Made by a program: the position numbers and the translations under genes. From Planctomycetaceae bacterium (GTDB taxonomy: Bacteria; Planctomycetota; Planctomycetia; Planctomycetales; Planctomycetaceae): a stretch of DNA of 25,377 nt. The notes under the pieces are model-generated. The model ran no database searches and was not told the origin of the DNA. It saw nothing but the letters and a program-made list of their open reading frames with translations. Location: positions 1 to 25,377 of the forward strand of contig JAJDEK010000235.1 of assembly GCA_029259875.1 (NCBI GenBank), written 5' to 3'. This document shows positions 8,628 to 17,478 of the stretch, piece by piece (position 1 is the first letter of the stretch; each line of letters opens with the position of its first letter).

Positions 8628-8753
8628 CTATATTTTCCAAAGTTGTTTTTCTTGTTACTAATCACAAAAGCTCAGTACATCACGGTTTTTCAACTTCAGA
8701 ATAACAGATATTATGATTGTGGCGGCGGTTGGAATTGAGATAAGGGGCATGGA

Positions 8754-9248
8754 ATGAGTACACCCTTTGAAGAATTGGAGTATTTAGCTGATTTTCTCCC
8801 TGATGAAGGAGAATCAGTTATCGTTTCACGTAGTCACGGAGAATTGACTTGTGAAAATTTCCAGAAAGAACGGTCACTCGATGAAATGGCGAGTCCGGAA
8901 TTTTACGGGCACTTAGTTCATGCGAATGAGAGATTGAATTCATTGATCGCGCGGCCAATCTGGATTTCTACTCTTGCCTGGTTCTGGGTTTGTGTCTTGA
9001 TTCACAAAGTGTTTGGACTGGGGTGGGAAAGCTGGTATTTGGATCTGGGATTAGCACTTGTTGCGATGGCCGCCAGCTATGTGGCAATACGTCTTCGTCA
9101 GGATCGGTATTTCAAACAAGAAGTTCGTCCGACATTGAACCGGCAAATGTATGGTAGCAATTTGAGTAAATATGCGCTTGTCGGAGTGATTAGACAACGT
9201 CCCGAGTTGCGAACATTGCTCGATACACTTTCTCGTTCGTTACATTAA
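8754..9248 (+). CDS. Membrane protein of unknown function (two TM segments)
   Basis: 164 residues. The N-terminal 65 residues are acidic and soluble ([22 protein letters not shown]). Two adjacent membrane spans follow (about 70-87 and 93-112) in a Trp-rich hairpin, then a basic tail with [14 protein letters not shown] and a C-terminal helix. The ATG at 8754 has AAGGGG six bases upstream, a good ribosome binding site. It lies 126 bases after thrC on the same strand and is convergent with ribD. I recognise no family; the topology suggests an inner-membrane protein with both ends in the cytoplasm. It may share the thrC transcript, since no terminator is seen between them. Confidence 0.75.
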   Translation: MSTPFEELEYLADFLPDEGESVIVSRSHGELTCENFQKERSLDEMASPEFYGHLVHANERLNSLIARPIWISTLAWFWVCVLIHKVFGLGWESWYLDLGLALVAMAASYVAIRLRQDRYFKQEVRPTLNRQMYGSNLSKYALVGVIRQRPELRTLLDTLSRSLH

Positions 9249-9264
9249 GTCTGTAAAAGTCTAA

Positions 9265-9287
9265 ATCAGATAAAAGCTAGCTCTGAT
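9265..9287. terminator. Hairpin between convergent genes
   Basis: ATCAGA (9265-9270) pairs with TCTGAT (9282-9287) around a loop containing AGCTAGCT. It lies between the convergent membrane-protein and ribD genes and covers the ribD stop. The position suits a bidirectional terminator, but U-tracts are poor on both sides. Confidence 0.3.
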
Positions 9288-10410
9288 AATCTAACAGGCC
9301 ATGCACGTAGATGTCTGAATCCAGTAGTTGAATCTGGTGTTCAATGACATTTTGAAACTGTGGGATCATTTCCAATCCTTGTCCTGCAATAGGAGTGATT
9401 GCTCTTTTTCCTCCTACAATCTTTGGGGCGATGAAGACGTGAACCTCATCGATGAGTTGTGCATCAAAACAGGATCCGAGTAAACTTCCTCCTCCTTCGA
9501 TGAGTATATTGGTCATTTCCTTGTGTCCAAGTTCCAGCAGACATTTCTCGAGGTCGGGTTGGGCTGTTTTTGTTCCTGGTGCACTTTGAATCTGCAAGAC
9601 TTCAACGCCCGCGTTTTCAAGGCCTTTAATATTTTTGCTGGAAGCTGATTCGTGTGCGATGACAATGACAGGCGCATCATTGATAGATTGAACCAATTTT
9701 GATTCGCTTGAAAGTGTTGCCTGTGAGTCAACAACAATTCGAGCGGGTGTTCTCGGCCCTGCAGGTCGAGCAGTTAGAAGCGGGTTATCCTTTTCTGCAG
9801 TTTGATGACCAACCATTATCGCATCCATGCGACCACGAAGCTGGTGCACTAACTCGCGCGAACGTTCATTTGAAATCCATTGTGAATTACCAGTTTTTGT
9901 TGCAAGCTTTCCATCCAGTGTCATTGCCCACTTGGCATGGATCCAAGGCAGCCCCTTTGTAACTCGTTTTACAAAAGGGCGGACCAATTTATGAGCATCA
10001 GATTCCAGTAGACCGACTTCAACATCAATTCCTGCCTGTTCCAACTCAGCAATTCCGCCTCCATCAACGTGCGGTGCAGGATCGCGCATCGCGATGATTG
10101 CTTTCTTAATGCCAGCTTGAATTACTGCTTGCGAGCAAGGTCCTGTTTTCCCTTGATGACAGCATGGTTCCAAGGTGACATAAATAGTTGCCCCGTTCGC
10201 TTTTGCTCCGGCGATATCCAAAGCATGGATTTCAGCATGAGGCCCACCGTATTTTTGGTGATATCCCTCACCGATCAAGTTCAGATTATCGTCAACAATA
10301 ACCGAACCGACTGCAGGATTGGGTTCAACAAATCCTTGCCCTCGAGTGGCTAATTCGAGGGCTCGTTGCATCACAGCTTTTGAACTGGAAAACTGCCTGA
10401 TCGTATCCAC
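9277..10410 (-). CDS. ribD: Bifunctional riboflavin biosynthesis deaminase/reductase RibD
   Basis: 377 residues, usual length for RibD. The N-terminal cytidine-deaminase-like domain has the zinc site HAE (H58, E60) and PC...PC (C83, C92) in TLEPCCHQGKTGPC. The C-terminal reductase domain begins near WIHAKWAMTLDGKLA, with the conserved SQWISNERSR and later NILIEGGGSLLGS. It deaminates the pyrimidinone riboflavin precursor and then reduces the ribosyl side chain, in the cytoplasm. The start is GTG at 10410; the next ATG (codon 14) would cut into the first helix. No ribosome binding site stands out. No other rib gene is next to it, so the pathway is dispersed, as often in planctomycetes. Confidence 0.95.
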   Translation of the reverse strand: MDTIRQFSSSKAVMQRALELATRGQGFVEPNPAVGSVIVDDNLNLIGEGYHQKYGGPHAEIHALDIAGAKANGATIYVTLEPCCHQGKTGPCSQAVIQAGIKKAIIAMRDPAPHVDGGGIAELEQAGIDVEVGLLESDAHKLVRPFVKRVTKGLPWIHAKWAMTLDGKLATKTGNSQWISNERSRELVHQLRGRMDAIMVGHQTAEKDNPLLTARPAGPRTPARIVVDSQATLSSESKLVQSINDAPVIVIAHESASSKNIKGLENAGVEVLQIQSAPGTKTAQPDLEKCLLELGHKEMTNILIEGGGSLLGSCFDAQLIDEVHVFIAPKIVGGKRAITPIAGQGLEMIPQFQNVIEHQIQLLDSDIYVHGLLDYQS

Positions 10411-10504
10411 TGACTGATGTGCTTTCCTGTACGGTGCATGCCTGAGATTGATCGCTCTTAGAATAAAAGAGTGAGTTTAACGCAGGGGATTTTCATTATT
10501 ACAA

Positions 10505-12691
10505 TTATTCACCAGGTAACCAGAGTTTCTGTCCCGAATCGGGAGAATCATCTGGTGCGGTTTCTCCTGGAGACCAAATGCCTTCACTGGAAGTAGTGCC
10601 TAGCTCTGCTAGAGCTGATTGGTTCATCCAGGATACATCTAGTTCAAATGCTTGAGCGAACGCTTTGAGGTATTCTTTGATTTGTGGAGTCTTTTTGCCA
10701 TATTGATTCCAGATCTGTTTCATAAAGTCTGAAAGCCCGGGATCAGATGTATCTTCTAATCGAAATGAGAGTTCTCGCATTTTCCATTGCAGTTCACTTT
10801 CAAATGCGTTGGTTGGTTGCGTTTGAGCATTTTCCTGACCTTTGTGAATCCATGAGAGCGTCTCATCTCGATGGTGACGCTTGTGGCAAATTTCAGTCAA
10901 TGTCGAATAAACTCGGTCGAGATCGACCTCTTTTTTGCATTCTTCACGACTCAAGATCTCAAGTAAGACTTCATATAGGAATCGAGGATGTCGAATGAGT
11001 AATGCACGGTTAAAAATATACATTAACTGCTCATTACTTAGCTCTTTAGCTGGAATTCTGTTTTGAGTCATCGAAGAGCAGGTGTTAAAACGGGATGACT
11101 TATCAACACTAAGGTTGGGAAGTTCCGAAATTCCGAGTTTTGGATCAAGTTCGTCAAACTTCAGGAAATGACCTAATGAAAGTGATTGTGCATCAAGTAC
11201 ATAAGCAGCAGCCGTTAAAGCGACTTTCAGATTATCTTTACCAGCTGCTTCCTGAGGAGTTTTTCCATCCAGCCCTGCTAATTTTGTGTTTGCCCAGGCT
11301 TCAGAGAGAAGCTTTTTCCATTGTAGTGCTTCTAATTCTCTACGCTTGATAATAGGCATTTTCTGTGGAAAACTCCACCTGAAAAAGAGAGGCCATTGTT
11401 CTGATGGGACGGGAGAGAGCGGATTGCTTGACGCTTCGTCGTCTTGATCTAAAACTTTTAAACCACAGTCTTTTTTGCCTTGCTCACCTAAAGCTTCGCC
11501 AAACAATTTTTCTGCTAAAGTGATTTGCTCTCCTTCGTAAGCATATAGACGAACGATCGCAGGTTGTTCCATTTGTCGATCGGCATCAATGACATCAATA
11601 TCACCAATGACGACAGGCACATTATCAAGATCGATTTCTTCTCCCCTTGACTTAACATCGATGGGAGTACTTAGAATTTGAAAGTATGCGATAGGAGTGT
11701 TTTCATCCACGTCTTGTTCTTGTTCCGACGGAACATTTCCACGCAATATTTGAGTATGTTGTTCTAATAATGTAATGAACTTGGAAACCGAGTCCACTTC
11801 ATAAACTTTTTCGATGGAATCAACTACTTCATCAGTGTTGTTTAAATCAAGCAATTGCGCCAGAGTTTCGAGTTCGACAGCTTCAGCAAAATCGTTCTCC
11901 AGGCTTGCAGCTTTATGAAACAGTTCAGCCGATTTTGTTTCATCTGTTGCCCAGGCATAACAAAACGCAGCATTTTTCCATAAAGTTACCTGTCCGGTCG
12001 CTTCTGCTAGTTGTTTGAACAAGCCAGCGGCTAATCGGTAACAGCCCAAATTTGCAAGACGTTGAGCTCTTTCAAACGTTTCCTGATGCTCTGAATCTTC
12101 AATAGTGCAGCGTTCCAGGATGTGTACCCCACGGAACTGATAAGGAATTTGGTCATCACCATCAAATTCCAACAGATTCATAAACAGGTTCTGTTGATAC
12201 TCCTGAGAAGCGACACGCATTGCCAACGCAAAATGCTCACGTGCTGCTAAATAAAAACCGCGCATTTGTAACGCGATTGCGATGCTGATCGCCAATGGTG
12301 TTGCCAAACTAACATCGACTGCAGCACACTTTTGTAATGCAGTGTAAATGGTTTTTTGTGCCTGTTTGTAGCCTTGAGCAAGAAATGTCGAGGTAGCCAA
12401 TAAGGAATGGGCGGCAGGATGATCCGGGTCACGTTCCAAACATTGTTCCAGCGGCTTGCAGGCATCTTCAAAGCGCCTTTCAGCCATTAAAATTTGAGCT
12501 TCTGTTATGAAACTCAAAGGTTGTTCAGGGTGATTTATTTTGAGCCGATCCAACAATTGCAAGGCAGTGGCGGTTTGGTGTGTTTCATGCAGGTGCGAAA
12601 TTTTGCTGATTTCATCGCCGATCGAATGACAGCAAAATTTGTACTTTTTTCCGCTATTGCAGGGACAAGGATCGTATGAATCTATACTCAT
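10505..12691 (-). CDS. SEC-C zinc-motif protein with TPR-like repeats
   Basis: 728 residues. A SEC-C motif opens the protein: C9, C11, C20 and C21/H22 in CPCNSGKKYKFCCH, the zinc finger found at the end of SecA and in many stand-alone proteins. TPR-like helical repeats follow from about 30 to 270 (for example ALQLLDRLKINHPEQP and ACKPLEQCLERDPDHPAA). The middle is acidic and less ordered, followed by a domain with GKTPQEAAGKDNLKVAL and more helices. The tail carries two W-x-PGE copies (IWSPGE and LWLPGE), the second at the very C-terminus. No signal peptide or membrane span. The likely role is as a protein-binding scaffold; the function is not known. The ATG at 12691 has GAGG close by. Ends about 95 bases before ribD on the same strand. 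Confidence 0.85.
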   Translation of the reverse strand: MSIDSYDPCPCNSGKKYKFCCHSIGDEISKISHLHETHQTATALQLLDRLKINHPEQPLSFITEAQILMAERRFEDACKPLEQCLERDPDHPAAHSLLATSTFLAQGYKQAQKTIYTALQKCAAVDVSLATPLAISIAIALQMRGFYLAAREHFALAMRVASQEYQQNLFMNLLEFDGDDQIPYQFRGVHILERCTIEDSEHQETFERAQRLANLGCYRLAAGLFKQLAEATGQVTLWKNAAFCYAWATDETKSAELFHKAASLENDFAEAVELETLAQLLDLNNTDEVVDSIEKVYEVDSVSKFITLLEQHTQILRGNVPSEQEQDVDENTPIAYFQILSTPIDVKSRGEEIDLDNVPVVIGDIDVIDADRQMEQPAIVRLYAYEGEQITLAEKLFGEALGEQGKKDCGLKVLDQDDEASSNPLSPVPSEQWPLFFRWSFPQKMPIIKRRELEALQWKKLLSEAWANTKLAGLDGKTPQEAAGKDNLKVALTAAAYVLDAQSLSLGHFLKFDELDPKLGISELPNLSVDKSSRFNTCSSMTQNRIPAKELSNEQLMYIFNRALLIRHPRFLYEVLLEILSREECKKEVDLDRVYSTLTEICHKRHHRDETLSWIHKGQENAQTQPTNAFESELQWKMRELSFRLEDTSDPGLSDFMKQIWNQYGKKTPQIKEYLKAFAQAFELDVSWMNQSALAELGTTSSEGIWSPGETAPDDSPDSGQKLWLPGE

Positions 12692-12895
12692 AACCTCGGC
12701 CTTCTTTGTTTTCAGGAGGTTGTATTAGTGGAATTGTATCTCTAAATGAAAACAGAGTTCTCTTATAGAATCGAAGTAGAGCTACGTTTATTTGAATTGG
12801 ATTAGAATTCAACAGGGTATCATATCATAAAAGAAACGTAGATTGCACGCGCTTAACGATCTCATCTGAGAGAAATTGCATACTCCCTTACCAAG

Positions 12896-12922
12896 ATTGA
12901 CATTTGATTCAATCAGGTCAAT
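12896..12922. repeat. Nested inverted repeat downstream of the cystathionine synthase gene
   Basis: ATTGAC (12896-12901) pairs with GTCAAT (12917-12922), with an inner TGAT/ATCA pair around TCA. It lies about 40 bases past the stop of the minus-strand gene. It may be a weak, AT-rich terminator or a regulator site before the SEC-C gene. No U-tract is seen on the minus strand. Confidence 0.35.
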
Positions 12923-12961
12923 TTCATTCTACAAATAAAGGGGAGCGCGACGGTGGTCAGA

Positions 12962-14107
12962 CTAGCTATCTAAGGCTTGCTTCATGTCGGCAACCAAATC
13001 TTCGCTGTTTTCTATTCCCACTGAGACCCGAACCGTTTTTTCGGTAATTCCTGCTGCGCGCCGTGCTTCCAGGGTCATTGAGGCGTGGCTCATGCTCTCC
13101 GGATATTCAATCAATGACTCGACTCCTCCCAGTGATTCTGCCAAGAGAAATAGTTTTGAGTTTAACATGACTTTTTCAGCAGCAGATCGCCCTTCTTTCA
13201 CATCAAAACTCAGCATTCCTCCAAAACCATCTTGCTGACGTTTTGCTAATTCATGATCTGGGTGTGACTCCAAACCTGGATAGTAAACGTGTTCTACTTT
13301 GGGATGTGTTTCCAGCATTCGAGCTAAAGCCATTGCGCCGCGTTGATGCGCTTCCATACGAGGGCCCAGAGTTTTGATGCCACGTAAGACAAGCCAGGCA
13401 TCAAAGGGAGAGCATCCCAGTCCCAGCGAGTTCGAATTATAAGCGACCCGTTCGGCGAGTTCTTCTGTGCGTGATACGACACAACCACCGACAACATCTG
13501 AATGCCCATTTAAATATTTTGTCGTCGAATGTACTACAATATCAACGCCGAATTCAATTGGTCTTTGAAGATAAGGAGAGCAAAATGTATTGTCGGCAAT
13601 TGTGATAATATCTGTGTCTGCTTCAGAAGCAACTTTGACTACTGCGTTAATATCTACAAGATTCATTAAAGGGTTACTGGGAGTTTCGATCCAGATTGCT
13701 TTGGTTTTTGGAGTCAATGCTGACTTGACATTCTCAATATCTCCCATCTTTACAAATGAAAATTTGATTCCCCATTTCGTAAAAACATCTGCAAACAAAC
13801 GATAGGTGCCACCATAAATATCATCTCCCGCGATAATATGATCACCGGGTTTGAATAAGTGCATTACCAGAGTGATCGCAGACATTCCAGTCGAAGTGGC
13901 TCGGCAAGACACTCCGCCTTCTAAAGCGGCGATGTTTTCTTCCATTGCACTTCGAGTCGGATTTCCACTACGCGTGTAATCGAAGCCCTTGTGACTTTCC
14001 AAGCTATCCCAGTAGAAGGTTGATGTTGGATAAATGGGAGTAGTACAGCTGTTAAATGTACTGTCTTTGTCTACTCCAGTATGAACGCACTTCGTTTCAA
14101 AACGCAT
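12962..14107 (-). CDS. Cystathionine gamma-synthase/lyase family PLP enzyme
   Basis: 381 residues from ATG 14107; a TTG at 14122 would add five residues. It belongs to the Cys/Met metabolism PLP enzyme family: YTRSGNPT (44-51), STGMSA in the cofactor loop, IETPSNPLMNL, the Asp of IADNTF that binds the pyridine nitrogen, and the PLP lysine K197 in VHSTTKYLNGHSDVVGG. The C-terminal LLAESLGGVESLIEYP and HASM segments are typical. It could make cystathionine from an activated homoserine (MetB) or cleave cystathionine (MccB/CGL); sequence alone does not decide. It follows cysteine synthase by about 260 bases on the same strand, so the pair links cysteine and methionine metabolism. Cytoplasmic tetramer by family. 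Confidence 0.92.
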   Translation of the reverse strand: MRFETKCVHTGVDKDSTFNSCTTPIYPTSTFYWDSLESHKGFDYTRSGNPTRSAMEENIAALEGGVSCRATSTGMSAITLVMHLFKPGDHIIAGDDIYGGTYRLFADVFTKWGIKFSFVKMGDIENVKSALTPKTKAIWIETPSNPLMNLVDINAVVKVASEADTDIITIADNTFCSPYLQRPIEFGVDIVVHSTTKYLNGHSDVVGGCVVSRTEELAERVAYNSNSLGLGCSPFDAWLVLRGIKTLGPRMEAHQRGAMALARMLETHPKVEHVYYPGLESHPDHELAKRQQDGFGGMLSFDVKEGRSAAEKVMLNSKLFLLAESLGGVESLIEYPESMSHASMTLEARRAAGITEKTVRVSVGIENSEDLVADMKQALDS

Positions 14108-14261
14108 GGTAAAACAATCCAAAAGTTACTTGGTTACACGAGAAATACCCATTTTTTGTCTGTAGAGCCACATACCCCTTCAGGAGACACAAAACAGAAC
14201 TTGGGGTTCTACTTTATTTTATGTAGTGAAGAATACAGTCGATGGCCACTGGTCGCTACTG

Positions 14262-14275
14262 TTCTGAGTTCAGAA
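14262..14275. promoter_or_regulatory. Candidate operator palindrome upstream of the cystathionine enzyme
   Basis: TTCTGA-GT-TCAGAA is a 6+2+6 inverted repeat in the 258-base gap between the cysteine synthase stop and the cystathionine enzyme start. Its dyad form suits binding by a dimeric regulator of sulfur amino-acid genes. No promoter was firmly placed beside it, so this is a candidate only. Confidence 0.35.
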
Positions 14276-14365
14276 TTTAAGTCAAAGGTTTTTCTGCATT
14301 GCATTTCTACAGATACAGTTTTCTGAACCTATGGTTTGATAATAACTTGTGGCGTTTTGGTATGA

Positions 14366-15295
14366 TCAGCGCGCATCATCAAATAGCGGCGTTGACAAGT
14401 AACGCTCTCCTGAGTCAGGCAGCACAACCACGATTGTTTTTCCTTCTGCTTCAGGACGTTTGGCAATCTCCACAGCAGCGTGCATCGCTGCACCGCAGCT
14501 AATTCCACACGTAATTCCTTCTTGGCGGGCGATTTTTCCTGCCATTTCGAATGCCTCGTCATCTGTTACCTGAATGACTTCATCAATGAGTGATGTGTCA
14601 CAGTTTCCCGGGATGAATCCCGCTCCGATTCCCTGAATCTTGTGCTTACCCGGTTCTCCTCCTGACAAAACGGGGCTGCTCGTTGGTTCCACGGCGATGG
14701 ATTTGATATTAAGGCCTTTTTCTTGTTTTAGATATCGCGAAACTCCCGTGATAGTTCCACCGGTACCAACACCAGCTACAAAGTAATCGATGTTTCCTTC
14801 AGTATCATTAATAATTTCTGGACCTGTGGTCTTAAAATGAATTTCCGGATTCGCAGGATTTTCAAATTGTTGAGGCATAAAAAATTCGGGACTGGCAGCT
14901 AATTCTTCTGCTTTTTGGATTGCTCCTTTCATGCCATCAGCGCCTGGAGTGAGTACCAGATTGGCACCAAAGCCTTTCAACATTAAACGACGTTCTACTG
15001 ACATCGAGTCTGGCATGGTTAGTGTTAACTTATATCCTCGAGCAGCACACACGAACGCGAGTGCAATTCCAGTGTTACCGCTCGTTGGTTCTACAACCTG
15101 CATGCCCGGTTTCAGTTTGCCATTTTTTTCAGCGTCCCAAATCATATTCGCACCGATTCGGCACTTCACACTGTAAGCGGGGTTACGTCCTTCAATTTTG
15201 GCAAGTACTGTTGCCTTAAGCCCCTCAGTTAAGTGATTGACTTTCACTAAAGGAGTTTGACCGATTGTTTCCGAGTTATCTTTGTATATTGACAT
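14366..15295 (-). CDS. cysK: Cysteine synthase (O-acetylserine sulfhydrylase)
   Basis: 309 residues, full length for CysK. Beta-replacement PLP fold: GQTPLVKVN near the start, PLP lysine K44 in [13 protein letters not shown], the phosphate/substrate loop [12 protein letters not shown] (69-80), [17 protein letters not shown], and the C-terminal GISCGAA and [15 protein letters not shown]. It makes cysteine from O-acetylserine and sulfide in the cytoplasm. The DSGERYLST ending is characteristic of CysK rather than cystathionine beta-synthase. The ATG at 15295 lacks a good ribosome binding site. The leader just upstream has a hairpin (AAGCC-aaa-GGCTT, 15343-15355). Immediately downstream on the same strand is the cystathionine synthase/lyase gene. 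Confidence 0.95.
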   Translation of the reverse strand: MSIYKDNSETIGQTPLVKVNHLTEGLKATVLAKIEGRNPAYSVKCRIGANMIWDAEKNGKLKPGMQVVEPTSGNTGIALAFVCAARGYKLTLTMPDSMSVERRLMLKGFGANLVLTPGADGMKGAIQKAEELAASPEFFMPQQFENPANPEIHFKTTGPEIINDTEGNIDYFVAGVGTGGTITGVSRYLKQEKGLNIKSIAVEPTSSPVLSGGEPGKHKIQGIGAGFIPGNCDTSLIDEVIQVTDDEAFEMAGKIARQEGITCGISCGAAMHAAVEIAKRPEAEGKTIVVVLPDSGERYLSTPLFDDAR

Positions 15296-15582
15296 GTCTA
15301 GTTCTTTCAGCGAGAGGTAATTCTGGAAGAATCATCAAAATCAAGCCAAAGGCTTAATGATTATCTTATGTGGTAAAGACGACGATAGGGCTGAAACTCA
15401 ACAGCTCCTAGTCAGATTAGCAGTATTATGTAAAATCATTGAGAAAGTGGCAATCCCTTTATTGAGCTGTAGAAAGAGTAAGCATAAATCAACACGAATC
15501 GATATCAGTGCCTATTTTAACATGGTGAAAGCAGTCTATTATGAAGGAAATGTTTAAGAGATCTAATGATTTGCAATAGAAA

Positions 15583-17340
15583 TCAGATTTTCAAAATGGA
15601 TTCAAAATAAGGGATAATTTGTACTTGAAAAGCTTGTAAGCTGAAATAACCGAAGAAAGCGGCAGCCCAGACCATAACGACAAATCGCAAGGGATTGGTA
15701 CTGATGCTTCGACTGAGTATTTTCGTGTTCATATACAATAGAATCATCGAATAGAGAAACATCACTCCACCATTCATGGCGGCTGAAGTTTCAATGAGAA
15801 ACAATGGTTGCTTGAATAGGGGGTTAATTGAGCCATAAAGTAGGATTGCAGAACCAAGTAAAATCTCGCTCCAAAGGAAGACATAATAAAGTTTGCTCAA
15901 CGACCAGTTCTCATTCTCCCTCAAATAATTCACTTTCAGAATATCAGCAGAGATACGTGCGGTTACGTCGAGGACTCCCAATTCGGTTGTGAGCAGTATG
16001 GCAGCCCCCATGAGTAAGAAGAGCAATTTGAAAGTTCCACCAAGCCTGTCTTCAAGAAGAGTTGCCTGGCCCCAGATAAAATTAAGACCGGATCCAAACT
16101 GCGCCACGCCTTCTTTAAGTTGCCCGTTTGCATCATAAAACAGGGAATAAGAAATCAGCGACAATAAAACCAGACAAGCCAGACAGGTCAGAAAGAAGCT
16201 GAAGAAATGTTCGATGTTGGCAGCACGCCACCATTGTCGCCAGAGCTTTTGATTTTCATCGGTATGTTTAAAGTGATATCCGGCTTCACTGACGGCTTCT
16301 TCTTGTCCGGTAATCGGACTGGTGATTCGTCCGATATACTTGCCCATTCCGTAGCCTTTATCTTTGATGAAGTTGCTTTGGCCAAGATTCATGGTTCCCC
16401 CAGCGCCGGCAAATGCCAATGCTCCAAGAAGTGCCATGGTTGACAAACCACTGGATTCACTAGGCATCTGCCCAATACTGACTGCCCCTTGCATCATAGA
16501 TGTAACGGCATAAGGTTCAATGAGATAGATTCCCAGAATCACTGCAATTACGAAGATTGTACCGACCAGAAAAATCTGTATTTTTTCAACGGTGTTATAA
16601 ACCACTGGCCCTGTTGTTAAGACAATACCTACTAAGAGTAAGCCTGCAATTCCCAGAAACGAACTATACTTGGCCTCATATTGCAGGTCGTATCCTTGAT
16701 TAATTTTGTTGAACAGTTCATTTGATTGGTCTTGGCTCTGATTCTTCGTGAAAGCGCTACTTAAGTTGTCTCGTTCGGATTTGTCCATAGATCCACGCCA
16801 CTTCAAAGTATTTGTTTCGGCGGAGTAAGAGGCTTTGTCGGGTAAATCTTGAAGCGAGAATTGAGACGCAGCTGGTTCTACTTGTATGCTGGCAATGGTT
16901 TCCGGACCCAAAAAAGTCCAGCTTAGCATGGTACCAGCGCCGGTTGCCCAACCTGGCCAGGCCCAGGGAATGATATTCAGGATGAGCATGATCCAAGCCC
17001 AGTTTTTATTCATACGACAGAAGCCGATAATAGCGCTCTCACCAGTAGCCAAGGTCCAGCGTTCAATTTCCATATTCAGAAAAAACTGAGTCATTACACC
17101 CAGAAGGCAGGCCCAAAAGAAAAGGAAGCCCGTTTTATAAGTTATGTAAGGCCAATGAACAAATTCACCCGATCCAAGCGAGAGTCCTGCCAGCATAATG
17201 CTGGGGCCGATCATTTTTCTCCAGGAGATGGCTGGGGGTAAGTCTTTGTATTTCAGAGGAGGTAACGACTGGTGTGGAATCACCTCATCAGGTACTAATT
17301 CTTCTTCTTCATCGAGATCAGAGTTACCTTGATCTGTCAT
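15583..17340 (-). CDS. Nramp-related membrane transporter lacking canonical metal motifs
   Basis: 585 residues from ATG 17340, which has AAAGAGG five bases upstream; an ATG at 17355 would add five residues but lacks a site. A soluble acidic N-tail (1-38) leads to helix 1 (MIGPSIMLAGLSLGSGEFVHWP). About eleven membrane helices follow, with a hydrophilic insert at about 148-225 before the sixth. The fold and the GSGE..HWPYIT pattern match the planctomycete branch of the Nramp/NRAMP-like family. The usual metal-binding DPGN in helix 1 is replaced by SLGSGE, and I see no MPH motif in helix 6 (GALAFAGAGGTMNLGQ instead). Substrate may thus not be Mn2+/Fe2+. Inner membrane. Possibly co-transcribed with the isochorismatase-like gene upstream. 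Confidence 0.8.
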   Translation of the reverse strand: MTDQGNSDLDEEEELVPDEVIPHQSLPPLKYKDLPPAISWRKMIGPSIMLAGLSLGSGEFVHWPYITYKTGFLFFWACLLGVMTQFFLNMEIERWTLATGESAIIGFCRMNKNWAWIMLILNIIPWAWPGWATGAGTMLSWTFLGPETIASIQVEPAASQFSLQDLPDKASYSAETNTLKWRGSMDKSERDNLSSAFTKNQSQDQSNELFNKINQGYDLQYEAKYSSFLGIAGLLLVGIVLTTGPVVYNTVEKIQIFLVGTIFVIAVILGIYLIEPYAVTSMMQGAVSIGQMPSESSGLSTMALLGALAFAGAGGTMNLGQSNFIKDKGYGMGKYIGRITSPITGQEEAVSEAGYHFKHTDENQKLWRQWWRAANIEHFFSFFLTCLACLVLLSLISYSLFYDANGQLKEGVAQFGSGLNFIWGQATLLEDRLGGTFKLLFLLMGAAILLTTELGVLDVTARISADILKVNYLRENENWSLSKLYYVFLWSEILLGSAILLYGSINPLFKQPLFLIETSAAMNGGVMFLYSMILLYMNTKILSRSISTNPLRFVVMVWAAAFFGYFSLQAFQVQIIPYFESILKI

Positions 17341-17478
17341 GGAAACCTCTTTCATGAACGGCGAGCGGAATTCAGAATGATCTCATTCTAAGTCTGGAAC
17401 ACTTTATCCGCTACTCAAGCAAGGTTTGGATCGAGAGGAATATGAAATTACCTTTTGATTAGTAGCATGTCATATAAT

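Noticed and set aside
14081..14502. Two plus-strand ORFs over the cysK/cystathionine gap
   Set aside because: Both run antisense into well-supported genes and have no coding pattern.
15357..15557. Plus-strand ORF of 66 codons between cysK and the Nramp-like gene
   Set aside because: Lies in the upstream region of cysK on the opposite strand, no ribosome binding site and no protein-like pattern.
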